Shown here in pieces: positions 1 through 7,502 of a DNA stretch of 63,098 nucleotides. Source of the DNA: an uncultured Oscillospiraceae bacterium (lineage in GTDB: Bacteria; Bacillota; Clostridia; Oscillospirales; Ruminococcaceae). A program made the position numbers and the translations under genes. A model generated the notes under the pieces. The model saw only the letters and a list, made by a program, of their open reading frames with translations. It did not search any database and was not told the origin of the DNA. The DNA lies in assembly GCA_910587135.1 (NCBI GenBank), contig CAJULF010000008.1:1-63098 (forward strand), given 5' to 3'. Every line of letters begins with the position of its first letter. The first letter of the stretch is position 1.

Positions 1-1
1 A

Positions 2-451
2 TATTATATCACTTTTCTTGATTTTTGGAAAGGTTTATTTGGTATATCAATAATAAAAAAGAAGCCTAATCGTAAACCCTTTCCAAAGGAAAATGCTTTA
101 TATTCCAAATGCGGTCAGCGTTGTGATTTGTGTGTTCATTATATTCATTTAAGCGAAGAAATGCGGACTGATATGGAAGCACCGTTAATTAAAATGTGGG
201 GACAAACAGACTGGAGTATGCGTTGCGAAGGGTGTTATAGTGATAATTGCTATTGTAATGATGATCCGTGTAATGCGAAAAAATGTGCACCGAAAAAAGG
301 ATTAGAAGAATGCAGAGAGTGTGCGGAGTTCCCATGTATCAAGGCAACATCTGCGGATTATCGCTCCATGATACATACGGAGGTTCATTATGCTGACGAG
401 ATAACTTGGGGAATTCTCCCGTATGTTCCTATGCAATATGAAGACAAATAA
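2..451 (+). CDS. DUF3795-like cysteine-rich protein, 5' end outside window
   Basis: The reading frame is open from base 2, so the gene enters from the left edge; an internal TTG near 128 should not be taken as the start. The visible ~149 residues carry a CGQRCDLC motif (about residues 37-44), then several Cys pairs (CEGC, CNDDPC, CAPKK, CRECAEFPC). This Cys spacing is typical of DUF3795-type proteins, small presumed metal-binding proteins of unknown function common in Clostridia. No membrane segment or signal peptide is visible in the part present. The family assignment rests on the Cys pattern only; function is unknown. Downstream lies a repeat (family A copy) and a convergent gene. Confidence 0.6.
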   Translation, partial: YYITFLDFWKGLFGISIIKKKPNRKPFPKENALYSKCGQRCDLCVHYIHLSEEMRTDMEAPLIKMWGQTDWSMRCEGCYSDNCYCNDDPCNAKKCAPKKGLEECRECAEFPCIKATSADYRSMIHTEVHYADEITWGILPYVPMQYEDK

Positions 452-533
452 GCAATGTTAGCTTTGTTGTTCGCGGTTGTGGAGGCATTTTTTCTTATTG
501 TTCGTATAGAAATGGTTGCAGCAGCATGTACAA

Positions 534-735
534 CTTGTAGAAAAGCCCATTTGCTACGCAAAGTCGGCGCAAGAAATTTCAAAAAGTCGCAGAGTTTTAC
601 GCAACATGGAGGTTTTGCCTTATAACAATTTGTTGCAATTTGCGCAAAACTTCCGGAACGAAGTGAAGCGGAGTATGCTTAGCGGAAATTTTGATTTTTT
701 TTAAATATTTCAATTTAGGTCAACATTATAAAAGA
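534..735 (+). repeat. Family A palindromic repeat, copy A1
   Basis: Begins with CTTGTAGAAAAGCCC and ends with TTTAGGTCAAC, the end sequences shared by the copies near 35.6 kb, 22.5 kb and 37.8 kb. Arms AGAAATTTCAAAAAGTCG and GCGGAAATTTTGATTTTTTT flank a variable core with the shared motif GAAGTGAAGCGGAGTATG. It fills most of the 324-bp gap between the DUF3795 gene and the S1 gene. No protein coding is supported here. Confidence 0.7.
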
Positions 736-738
736 CTT

Positions 739-777
739 AAACAATAACGGCAGACAAAAAATCTGCCGTTATTGTTT
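739..777. terminator. Hairpin terminator of the S1-domain gene
   Basis: A perfect 16-bp stem (AAACAATAACGGCAGA at 739-754 with its complement at 762-777) around a short loop. It overlaps the stop codon of the minus-strand S1 gene and could also end transcription from the left on the plus strand. The T-run after the stem is weak on both strands, so efficiency is uncertain. Confidence 0.6.
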
Positions 778-1696
778 AAAAAATTGTCTGAATCAGCTTT
801 GATGAGCCTTCTCCGGAATATACCCATTTGTCGATGTGCCCCGAGTCTATAAAATAATGAAGCTCACTGTCATTGCACGCGGTATCGAAAGCGTTTACAA
901 TAATTAGTTTTATTTTCATTTTATCGGGAATGATCGCTTTTATGTAAACGCTGGCGCGACCGTTTATATACACGTCGCTTCGCGGCTCGGCAAGTCCCGC
1001 AAGATTCGGCGCAAGCTCCACAAAAACGCCGTATTCTTCTATTGAGCGAACTATTCCGGTCACTGTTTCTCCCGCCTCAAACATATCCGCATTCTGCTGC
1101 CAGGTTCCCAGAAGTTCCTTGTGGCTGAGGCAGATCCTGTCGTTCTCAAAAGACTTAACAACCGCCTTGATATTCTGACCCACATAAAATCGGTCGGAGG
1201 GGTGCGAAATTCTTGAAACGGAAATCAGATCAATAGGAATAAGCGACGGGATACCGCAGCCGATATCCACAAAACAGCCGAACTGTTCAAGATGTGTCAC
1301 TTTGGCATTTATTACATCGCCCGCGGAAAGTTCCGAAAGATAGTTTCTCTCACATTCCTCCTGCGCGCGCCGCCGTGACAGAACCGCATACACCTCGCCG
1401 TTTTCGTCCCGCGCAAAGTCCGTAACAACAAAGCAAACCGGCTTATTTACGCGGGAGATAAGCGCTATATCCTTGGTCGTTCCTTCGGCAATTCCCAAAG
1501 CGCCCTCCTCACGGGGAATATACCCCTTCATACAACCCAACTCAACAATAAGATTATGCTTACTGTCGCATATTGCACAGCGCGCTTCAAGAATACTTCC
1601 GCTCTCCATGCTTTCCCTGAGCGCCGTGGGAGAGCCGATTCTGATTCGATTTTCCGCTGTCCCTATCAGATACCCCTCGGGCAAATACTCTGTCAT
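776..1696 (-). CDS. S1 RNA-binding domain protein
   Basis: 306 residues. Two clear S1 (OB-fold) repeats are visible: about residues 122-196 (AGDVINAKVTHLEQFGCFVD, later ICLSHKELLG) and about 205-268 (AGETVTGIVRSIEEYGVFVE). A less obvious S1-like stretch lies at about 30-95. S1 proteins bind single-stranded RNA; short multi-S1 proteins of Clostridia resemble ribosomal protein S1 but lack its full set of repeats, so this is an S1-like protein (RpsA/YugI type) and not certainly a ribosomal component. ATG at 1694-1696 is preceded by a perfect GGAGGTA (1701-1707). It is transcribed toward the DUF3795 gene and ends in a strong hairpin. Upstream is 747 bp of repeats. Confidence 0.75.
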   Translation of the reverse strand: MTEYLPEGYLIGTAENRIRIGSPTALRESMESGSILEARCAICDSKHNLIVELGCMKGYIPREEGALGIAEGTTKDIALISRVNKPVCFVVTDFARDENGEVYAVLSRRRAQEECERNYLSELSAGDVINAKVTHLEQFGCFVDIGCGIPSLIPIDLISVSRISHPSDRFYVGQNIKAVVKSFENDRICLSHKELLGTWQQNADMFEAGETVTGIVRSIEEYGVFVELAPNLAGLAEPRSDVYINGRASVYIKAIIPDKMKIKLIIVNAFDTACNDSELHYFIDSGHIDKWVYSGEGSSKLIQTIF

Positions 1697-1784
1697 TTTG
1701 TACCTCCAAGCATTTGTTGATTTTCTTTACAATCATATGTGAGGACATGGAAGTTTATGCTTGACAATATAAGAACCTGTTTTT

Positions 1785-1990
1785 CGGCTTGCAAACAAAA
1801 CTATATGTCACACATTCTCGGCGCAATGAATTTCAATAAGCCGCGCGTTTGTATTCGCGAACGCTGCGCGGTTTTCGCCGGGAATGTAGAGTGAAGCAAA
1901 GCAAAACGGAGTATGGACATAGTGTTTGCATACCCATGCGGTGGAAATTTTGAAAATTTTTTTAACGCTTCAGGTTAACCTTATCTATAC
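1785..1990 (+). repeat. Family A palindromic repeat, divergent copy A2
   Basis: Contains TTCGGCTTGCAAACAAAAC at the left, GGCGCAATGAATTTCAATAAG, a core with GTAGAGTGAAGCAAAGC and ACGGAGTATGG, the right arm GTGGAAATTTTGAAAATTTT, and ends near CAGGTTAACCTTATCTATAC. The order of blocks matches the copies at 534 and 35562, but the sequence is more diverged. It occupies part of the 747-bp gap 1697-2443. I see no gene in that gap. Confidence 0.6.
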
Positions 1991-2003
1991 AAGATCATCT
2001 TTA

Positions 2004-2170
2004 TAAAGGGCATCTCTAAAAACCTTGCCTGAGCAAAAATTGTCAGTGTACGACGTCTGCGGCATCAAACCTCCTCGCAAGGTATCAAGCCTTGCTTCAT
2101 CGGATTTCCTTGCAGCCGACGCAATCTGTCGATATTGCCTTTTCAAATCGGCTTTTAGAGGTGCCCTAAA
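2004..2170. mobile_element. Family C MITE, copy C1, with TAAA target duplication
   Basis: A 159-bp element at 2008-2166 with terminal inverted repeats: GGGCATCTCTAAAA at the left and TTTTAGAGGTGCCC at the right. It is flanked by the 4-bp direct repeat TAAA (2004-2007 and 2167-2170). The reverse complement matches the copy at 30347-30503 along its whole length. There is no ORF of useful size, so it is a non-autonomous element whose transposase lies elsewhere or is gone. Confidence 0.8.
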
Positions 2171-2316
2171 ATATTTTCGTGCTTTTTGTAAATGATTTTA
2201 TTATGACATTGCTGTTCATATTTTAAAATTCCATTTAAATTTTATTGCAGACACCTTTCCAATATTGAATTTCTGTTATATTTTTTAGAAAAAATGAAAA
2301 AATGCTGAAAATATGG

Positions 2317-2345
2317 TTGAAAAAATATTTTGTTTATGTTATAAT
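2317..2345 (+). promoter_or_regulatory. SigA-type promoter for the K/A-rich SCP2-like gene
   Basis: TTGAAA (2317-2322), 17-bp spacer, TATAAT (2340-2345). The A/T-rich sequence upstream could serve as an UP element. The transcript would carry a leader of about 90 bases before the ATG at 2444. Confidence 0.8.
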
Positions 2346-2443
2346 AATCGCAGAGCGATAATATATCGTATATATTTTCGTATTTCCTAAGGCTTTTCCT
2401 GCTCATCGGGCAGAGAATATGTTTACGAAAGGATCATTGAATT

Positions 2444-3160
2444 ATGGCAAGGAAATCCATGAAAACGGCAGAACCCAAAACCGAGGTGGCAAAGACCACA
2501 CCGATAACCGCGCCCGCCGTGAAGGAAGAGATTAAGACCGAGGCAGCATCCGTTAAAGATGCTCAGGTCAAGGAAACCGTTAAGGCGGTAAAGGAAGCGC
2601 CTGCGGAGAAGAAGCCCGCCGCAAGGAAAACCGCTGCTGCTAAAAAGCCGGCTGCTAAGAAAGCGACTGAGAAGCCTGCGGCGAAAAAGACTGCCGCTAA
2701 AACCGAAAAAGCACCCGTCAAGGCTGCAAAGCCCGAATCAAAAACAGCGGGAAAGGCTGCCGCAAAAACATCAAAAACCGCAGCGGTTGCCAAGACAGAA
2801 CCCACAGTAAAAAGGGGTGGCAGAAAGCCCAAAGCGCTCACGGTTGAGGATATCTGCACCAAGCTCACAAAGAAGGCGAGCAAGGCAAAGGCAGCGAAGA
2901 TCAGTGATATTATCGCGGTTGAATTGAAAATTTACGGTTGGGAAAATAATAATGAAAATCATAAGTTCATTTATATTGAGGTAAAGGACGGAAAGCTGAC
3001 CGTTGCTCCTTATCAGTATGATGACTGCACATTAAAGGCGGATATTCCTCTTGCGGATATCACAGCTTTTGCCGAAGGCAAGATCCCGCTTATGGACGCG
3101 AAAATCTATGCGGCGGGCAATTTCGGTGACGCATTAAAGCTTGCTTCTCTGTTTGAATAA
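2444..3160 (+). CDS. Lys/Ala/Pro-rich histone-like tail fused to an SCP2-like domain
   Basis: 238 residues in two unlike parts. Residues 1 to about 130 are low-complexity and rich in Lys, Ala, Pro and Thr, with repeated AAKKPAAKK-like units, resembling eukaryotic H1 or bacterial histone-like tails that bind nucleic acid non-specifically. Residues about 132-238 form a compact domain (ISDIIAVELKIYGWE, FIYIEVKDGKLTVAPY, AEGKIPLMDAKIYAAGNFGD) that looks like the SCP2 sterol-carrier fold, a hydrophobic-ligand or dimerisation domain. AAAGGA lies about a dozen bases before the ATG. The gene is monocistronic, with its own strong promoter and a hairpin after the stop. Function unknown; the tail suggests DNA or RNA association. 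Confidence 0.7.
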   Translation: MARKSMKTAEPKTEVAKTTPITAPAVKEEIKTEAASVKDAQVKETVKAVKEAPAEKKPAARKTAAAKKPAAKKATEKPAAKKTAAKTEKAPVKAAKPESKTAGKAAAKTSKTAAVAKTEPTVKRGGRKPKALTVEDICTKLTKKASKAKAAKISDIIAVELKIYGWENNNENHKFIYIEVKDGKLTVAPYQYDDCTLKADIPLADITAFAEGKIPLMDAKIYAAGNFGDALKLASLFE

Positions 3161-3173
3161 TAAGTATGACAAG

Positions 3174-3200
3174 ATCGCGCAGTCTTTACGGCTGCGCGAT
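3174..3200 (+). terminator. Hairpin terminator after the SCP2-like gene
   Basis: Stem ATCGCGCAG (3174-3182) pairs with CTGCGCGAT (3192-3200) around an 8-9 base loop. The following T-run is short, so the call is moderate. Confidence 0.55.
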
Positions 3201-3278
3201 TTCGGATTGTAAAAAAGCTTTCATGGTCGGAAAAAATTCCTGCGGAAAATCCTTGAAAAAATCAGTATAAAAAATGAC

Positions 3279-3307
3279 TTGCAAAAAATCGACATATATG
3301 GTATACT
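3279..3307 (+). promoter_or_regulatory. SigA-type promoter for the 3356 gene
   Basis: TTGCAA (3279-3284), 17-bp spacer, TATACT (3302-3307), about 48 bases before the TTG start at 3356. Confidence 0.75.
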
Positions 3308-3355
3308 TAAAAGAGCATTTATTTTTTGATAATCTAAAGGGGTGTAATAAAGATT

Positions 3356-4630
3356 TTGGGAAAAAAGATATCAAGAGGTATCGGGTATGCAGTGTGTGCG
3401 CTGCTGCTGATACTATGCATATTGTTCATTGTTACATCTTCGCTTTTTGGTGCGAGGGGCGCGGTGGATATTTTCGGATTTAATATATATATTGCCGAAA
3501 CAGGCGAGTTTGAGGCGGTGAACGAGGGGAGCGCGGTCATCGTGCGTCGCTGTGAGGCATATGAGCTGGAGAAAAACAGCCTTATACTTTATATGCGCGG
3601 TGAAAAGCCTGCGCTGGGTTATATGGACAGTGCGGAAATGAAGGACGGAGTTTATACCGTGACCGTTTCCGACAGCGAGGGGCAGTATTCCTTTGAAGAG
3701 ACCGATCTTATCGGAAATGCGGATATGTCCAGTTCTATTTTGGGTGCGATAATACGATTCTCCAAAACGGGCTGGGGAATATGCGTTATGGCGGTTTTGC
3801 CATGTCTGGCTCTTATTATATTTGAAATTATAAGAGCTGCGGCTGCCAAGCTGCCTCCCCCCGAAGTAATACCTAAGGTGAAAAATGAGCGTGAGGATCC
3901 CGCGGCGTCACCCGTGGCAATATCGGTCAAGTCCGACGGCAGGGGAGCTATATCGCGAAGAGAATCCGCAATGCCCGCATCGGGCGCGGACGGCGTATTG
4001 TTCAGTTATTCGGGAAAGCAGCATGCTCCCGCCCGCGGAAATACTCGCCCCGAAATAATTCCGCTTTCCAAACCGATAGCTCCCCCCCAGAAAACAACGG
4101 AGCAGCTTCTGGAAAAATTTGCGGAAAGACGTGCAGTCAAGCCCGAGCCGGCAAGAGAACCGCCTTATCCGCACCGTGAGGAGAGCGCTGCCGCACCGAC
4201 GGACATTCCCGATACGCTAAGTGACAGGGTTATCCCTGATATTCCCGAACCACCCGCAGAGCGGGAAACAAATCCCGTTAAAACCGCGGCAGTAAGGGGA
4301 ACTCCTCCTCCCGTAGCTGCGCGCAGGTATCTTGACAACGCGGTGGAGCCGCCTAAGGTAAGCGGCGCGACCGCGGAAATACCGGAGCTTCCCAAGAAAT
4401 CCAAAAACGACGCGTTTTTCGCACAGTCGCAGGTGCCCCAGATCGGGCGCAAGGCTCACAGAGGAGCGATAAAGCCCGACGCGGACAGTTACAGCGGAAG
4501 GCGAAGCTCGGTGATACTCGCGCAGAAGAGCCGCAGCGAGCTTATTTCGGATGACGATGATTCGCTTGATAAGGGGCGGTATGAGGTGGACGATATTCTG
4601 GCAGGATTGGATAAGCGGAAAAAGAAGTGA
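3356..4630 (+). CDS. Two-pass membrane protein with S26-like extracellular part and long Pro-rich tail
   Basis: 424 residues. TM1 at about 8-29; an extracytoplasmic domain at about 30-130 (ETGEFEAVNEGSAVIVRRC, then a stretch of strands); TM2 at about 137-160; then ~260 residues of Pro/Ala/Glu-rich, mostly disordered cytoplasmic tail ending in acidic and then basic residues (DDDDSLDK, LDKRKKK). The extracellular part resembles the region around the catalytic Ser of archaeal/SipW-type S26 signal peptidases, but the Ser-Met motif and any catalytic Lys are absent, so it is probably not a peptidase. TTG start with AAAGGGGTG 11 bases upstream. The stop is one base before the ATG of the ECF S component, so the two are translationally coupled. 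Specific function unknown. Confidence 0.6.
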   Translation: MGKKISRGIGYAVCALLLILCILFIVTSSLFGARGAVDIFGFNIYIAETGEFEAVNEGSAVIVRRCEAYELEKNSLILYMRGEKPALGYMDSAEMKDGVYTVTVSDSEGQYSFEETDLIGNADMSSSILGAIIRFSKTGWGICVMAVLPCLALIIFEIIRAAAAKLPPPEVIPKVKNEREDPAASPVAISVKSDGRGAISRRESAMPASGADGVLFSYSGKQHAPARGNTRPEIIPLSKPIAPPQKTTEQLLEKFAERRAVKPEPAREPPYPHREESAAAPTDIPDTLSDRVIPDIPEPPAERETNPVKTAAVRGTPPPVAARRYLDNAVEPPKVSGATAEIPELPKKSKNDAFFAQSQVPQIGRKAHRGAIKPDADSYSGRRSSVILAQKSRSELISDDDDSLDKGRYEVDDILAGLDKRKKK

Positions 4631-4631
4631 T

Positions 4632-5330
4632 ATGGGCGGAAAAAGTTTTATAAAACGTATATTAAGCATAGCGGCGCTGATTACGGTGCCGCTTGCTGTG
4701 GTTCTTACGGCAGCGGGGTTAAGGTGGGATATCGCCGCGGCGGCGGGAGCGGTGCTTTGCTGCGTGCCTTTTTTTATGGCGTTTGAAAATCGTGCTCCAT
4801 CGCCAAGGGAGTTGGTTCTGGCTGCGGTCATGACTGCCTTTTCGGCAGCGGGGCGGTTTATATTCGCGCCGATACCCTTTTTCAAGCCCGTTTCGGCAAT
4901 AGTGACGATAGCCGCCATGTACTTCGGCGGTCAGGCGGGGTTTATGATTGGAGCGCTCTCAGCGCTTATCTCAAATATTTATTTCGGGCAGGGCGCGTGG
5001 ACGCCGTTTCAGATGCTTTGCTGGGGGCTTATAGGGCTTGCGGCGGGGCTTTTTAACAAAAAAGGACTGCTGGATAAGCCTGTTCCGCTGTGCGTTTACG
5101 GAGTTATATCGGGAGTGTTCTTCTCCACGGTAATGGACGTATGGACGGCGCTCTCCGCGGAGGGCGGAGCGTTCTCGGTTTCGCGCTGGGTCGCGGCAAT
5201 GGCGGCTTCGCTGCCGATTACGGCGGTGTACTGCGTTTCCAACGCGGTATTTCTGCTTGCACTCCGCAAGCCGCTCGGTAAAAGGCTTGAAAGGCTCAAA
5301 ACGAAATACGGGGTGTTTGGCGGTGCTTAG
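4632..5330 (+). CDS. ECF transporter S component (substrate-binding membrane subunit)
   Basis: 232 residues, about six membrane segments with short loops, including stretches such as GRFIFAPIPFFKPVSAIVTI and a Gly-rich ALSALISNIYFGQGAWTPFQ typical of group II ECF S components (CbrT-like). Such proteins bind a vitamin and join the shared EcfA-EcfA'-EcfT module, which is not in this window. The substrate cannot be read from the sequence; cobalamin or a related compound is suggested only by resemblance. The ATG at 4632 is one base after the preceding TGA; an upstream in-frame ATG at 4551 lies inside the preceding gene and is not needed. The C-terminus is basic (KRLERLKTK), placing it inside the cell. 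Confidence 0.75.
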   Translation: MGGKSFIKRILSIAALITVPLAVVLTAAGLRWDIAAAAGAVLCCVPFFMAFENRAPSPRELVLAAVMTAFSAAGRFIFAPIPFFKPVSAIVTIAAMYFGGQAGFMIGALSALISNIYFGQGAWTPFQMLCWGLIGLAAGLFNKKGLLDKPVPLCVYGVISGVFFSTVMDVWTALSAEGGAFSVSRWVAAMAASLPITAVYCVSNAVFLLALRKPLGKRLERLKTKYGVFGGA

Positions 5331-5552
5331 AACCTGTCTTCACAAGATATTCGCGTCTTTTCGGCGCTTGAAAACAGACGGGCTTTTATTTTTAAGCTTT
5401 GTAAAAATGGGCGGCAAGCCGTCGTAAAAGCACACGCTTTCGTTTTTACTCGGCGGCGGTGAATATCCCGATAACCGATTGTATAAAGGGTATGTGACAA
5501 AAATCCCTTTAAATCGGATTACCTGTGAATGAAACTTTCCCTTAAATGGGAC
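5331..5552. other. Intergenic stretch without recognisable gene
   Basis: Together with the metY leader this makes a 458-bp gap. It contains a partly palindromic G/C-rich stretch (about 5410-5470) and an AT-rich part before the metY promoter. I see no ORF with a ribosome-binding site and no riboswitch consensus (no SAM-I, T-box or cobalamin features). Confidence 0.4.
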
Positions 5553-5581
5553 TTGTAAAATAAGGCAAAATATGTTATACT
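5553..5581 (+). promoter_or_regulatory. SigA-type promoter of metY
   Basis: TTGTAA (5553-5558), 17-bp spacer, TATACT (5576-5581). It is followed by an unusually long leader of about 200 bases that contains a repeat (5618-5741). Confidence 0.75.
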
Positions 5582-5597
5582 AAAAGGGTATGGTAAA

Positions 5598-5762
5598 AAA
5601 CGGCATAATGCCGCGGCAGCTTGTAGAGAAAGTTATTGCAGCGCAATATTGAAGCAGGAAATTTTTCGCGGGAGCCTTACGCGGGTCGCGGAAAATTTCA
5701 AATTTAAAAATTGGGTTCAGATAAACACTTCATATACACGCTGAAACGGCATAATTCCGCGG
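5598..5762 (+). repeat. Family A repeat A3 with 19-bp flanking direct repeats, in the metY leader
   Basis: The element (about 5618-5741) begins CAGCTTGTAGAGAAAG, has arms CAGGAAATTTTTCGCG and GTCGCGGAAAATTTC, and ends in CAGATAAACACTTCATATAC, resembling the family A ends. It is bracketed by AAACGGCATAATGCCGCGG (5598-5616) and AAACGGCATAATTCCGCGG (5744-5762), 18 of 19 identical. The arms also resemble family B at 8.2 and 54.6 kb. Its position puts the palindrome in the 5' UTR of metY. Confidence 0.65.
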
Positions 5763-5788
5763 ACACATGGACAGAAAGGAAAAAATAA

Positions 5789-7054
5789 ATGAAAATCGAA
5801 ACACAATGCCTTCACGAGGGCTATACGCCTAAAAACGGCGAGCCGAGAGTAATGCCGATAGTTCAGAGCACTACTTATGTTTACGACTCCACCGACGACG
5901 TGGCGGCGGTATTTGACGACCCCACCAAGAGCCTTATTTACTCACGCTTTGAGAACCCCACAACCGATGTTGTTGAAAAGAAGATAGCTGCTCTCGAGGG
6001 CGGAGCGGCGGCAATGTGCACCTCCAGCGGACAGGCTGCCTCGCTGCTGTCAATCCTCAATATCTGCGAGGCGGGGGACAGCTTTATCGCTTCAGCGTCC
6101 ATTTACGGCGGAACGATAAACCTTTTCGGGGTAACGCTCAAGAGAATGGGTATCGAGTGTATCTGGGTGGACGAGGACTGCACCGCCGAGGAGCTCAATG
6201 CCGCGTTCAAGCCCAACACCAAGGCGGTTTTCGGGGAAACTCTCGCGAATCCCGCGCTTACCGTGCTGGATATCGAGATGTGGGCAAAGGCGGCTCATGA
6301 CCACGGAGTTCCGCTGATAATTGACAACACCTTTGCAACGCCTATTCTCTGCCGCCCGATGGAGTGGGGCGCGGACATCGTGATACATTCCACTTCAAAA
6401 TATATGGACGGACACGCGGTGCAGGTCGGCGGCGTTATTGTAGACAGCGGAAAATTCGACTGGACAAACGGAAAATTCCCCTGCATGACCGAGCCCGACG
6501 AGAGCTACCACGGGCTTGTTTACACAAAGGATTACCCAGCTGCTCCCTATATCACAAAGGCGCGTATGCAGCTTATGAGGGATTTCGGCTGCTACCCCGC
6601 GGCACATTCCTCTTTCCTGCTGAATCTCGGTCTGGAAACTCTGGCGGTTCGTATGAAGCAGTACTGCGCGAATGCTCTCAAGGTCGCACAGTATATCGAG
6701 AGCACGGGCAAAGCCGAGTTTGTCACCTATCCTGCGCTTCCCAACAGCAAAGGTCACGAGCTGGCGAAAAAGTATCTTCCCGACGGCACAAGCGGCGTTA
6801 TTTCCTTCTCGATTAAAGGCGGACGTTCGACGGCAGTTAAGTTTATGGACAGCTTAAAGCTCGCTTCAAATGAGGTACACGTTGCGGATATCCGCACCTG
6901 CGTGCTTCACCCCGCAAGCGCTACCCACAGGCAGCTCACCGACGAGCAGCTTGTCGCGGCAGGGATCGACGGCGGTCTGATAAGATTTTCGGTAGGTCTG
7001 GAGAATACCGATGATATTATTGCGGATTTGGAAGAGGCTTTCGCAAAGATATAA
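5789..7054 (+). CDS. metY: O-acetylhomoserine (thiol)-lyase, PLP-dependent
   Basis: 421 residues, the usual length for MetY. It makes homocysteine from O-acetylhomoserine and sulfide in cytosolic methionine synthesis (direct sulfhydrylation). Cys/Met-metabolism PLP fold: the N-terminal substrate loop contains SLIYSRFENPTTDVVEKKIA, the PLP-stacking region SSGQAA follows, then IIDNTFATP, and the PLP Schiff-base lysine is K204 in STSKYMDGH. The long insertion after K204 (VIVDSGKFDWTNGKFPCMTE) is a MetY hallmark that separates it from cystathionine gamma-synthase. AAGGAA lies about 10 bases before the ATG. The leader carries a palindromic repeat and no SAM riboswitch that I can find. Confidence 0.9.
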   Translation: MKIETQCLHEGYTPKNGEPRVMPIVQSTTYVYDSTDDVAAVFDDPTKSLIYSRFENPTTDVVEKKIAALEGGAAAMCTSSGQAASLLSILNICEAGDSFIASASIYGGTINLFGVTLKRMGIECIWVDEDCTAEELNAAFKPNTKAVFGETLANPALTVLDIEMWAKAAHDHGVPLIIDNTFATPILCRPMEWGADIVIHSTSKYMDGHAVQVGGVIVDSGKFDWTNGKFPCMTEPDESYHGLVYTKDYPAAPYITKARMQLMRDFGCYPAAHSSFLLNLGLETLAVRMKQYCANALKVAQYIESTGKAEFVTYPALPNSKGHELAKKYLPDGTSGVISFSIKGGRSTAVKFMDSLKLASNEVHVADIRTCVLHPASATHRQLTDEQLVAAGIDGGLIRFSVGLENTDDIIADLEEAFAKI

Positions 7055-7072
7055 TGTGTGTAGGTTTCGGCA

Positions 7073-7438
7073 ATGGAATTTATTGAGAAAAGCAGCATTA
7101 AGGAGCTGTCGAACCCCGGCGTGGTGTCCAGGCAGCTTTTAAATCCGGGCAATTCCGCAAGCGAAAGGGTAACGATAACCGAGGTACATCTCGAAAAGGG
7201 AGCATGCCAGCCGAGACATACGCACGAAGCCTCGGAGCAGATATGGTATGCCGTTAAGGGAACGGGAAAGCTGCTGCTGGCGGACGACGCTGAAAAGGAG
7301 TTCGCGGCGGGAGACATGGTTCGGTTTGCGGACAAGGACGTTCACGGGCTGCTTAACGACGGCGATACGGAGTTTGTGTATATTTCGGTGACCGCGCCGC
7401 CTATTGATTTCGGGTATGCCTATAAGGACAGGAGATAA
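7073..7438 (+). CDS. Small cupin-domain protein
   Basis: 121 residues, a single cupin_2 barrel. Motif 1 is visible as GACQPRHTHEASEQIWYAVK (H, H and E metal ligands at about residues 44-50). Motif 2 is degenerate around GDMVRFADKDVHGLLND with the later His retained. Such proteins bind a divalent metal and act as isomerases, dioxygenases or sensors; the substrate is not evident. It starts 18 bases after metY, probably in the same transcript, with no strong Shine-Dalgarno sequence, so it may rely on coupling. Confidence 0.75.
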   Translation: MEFIEKSSIKELSNPGVVSRQLLNPGNSASERVTITEVHLEKGACQPRHTHEASEQIWYAVKGTGKLLLADDAEKEFAAGDMVRFADKDVHGLLNDGDTEFVYISVTAPPIDFGYAYKDRR

Positions 7439-7502
7439 ACTCCTTACGTACTTTTTATGAAACCGGGGAAAGAATATCAATGCAACACCGCATAAACAGC
7501 CC

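Noticed and set aside
5582..5788. SAM riboswitch or T-box in the metY leader
   Set aside because: No SAM-I core or T-box sequence; the leader structure is explained by a family A repeat with flanking direct repeats.
7478..7500. Left end of a family E MITE (GCAACACCGCA) at the methyltransferase start
   Set aside because: Eleven bases match, but the remainder does not, and the sequence makes sense as the coding start MQHRINSP.
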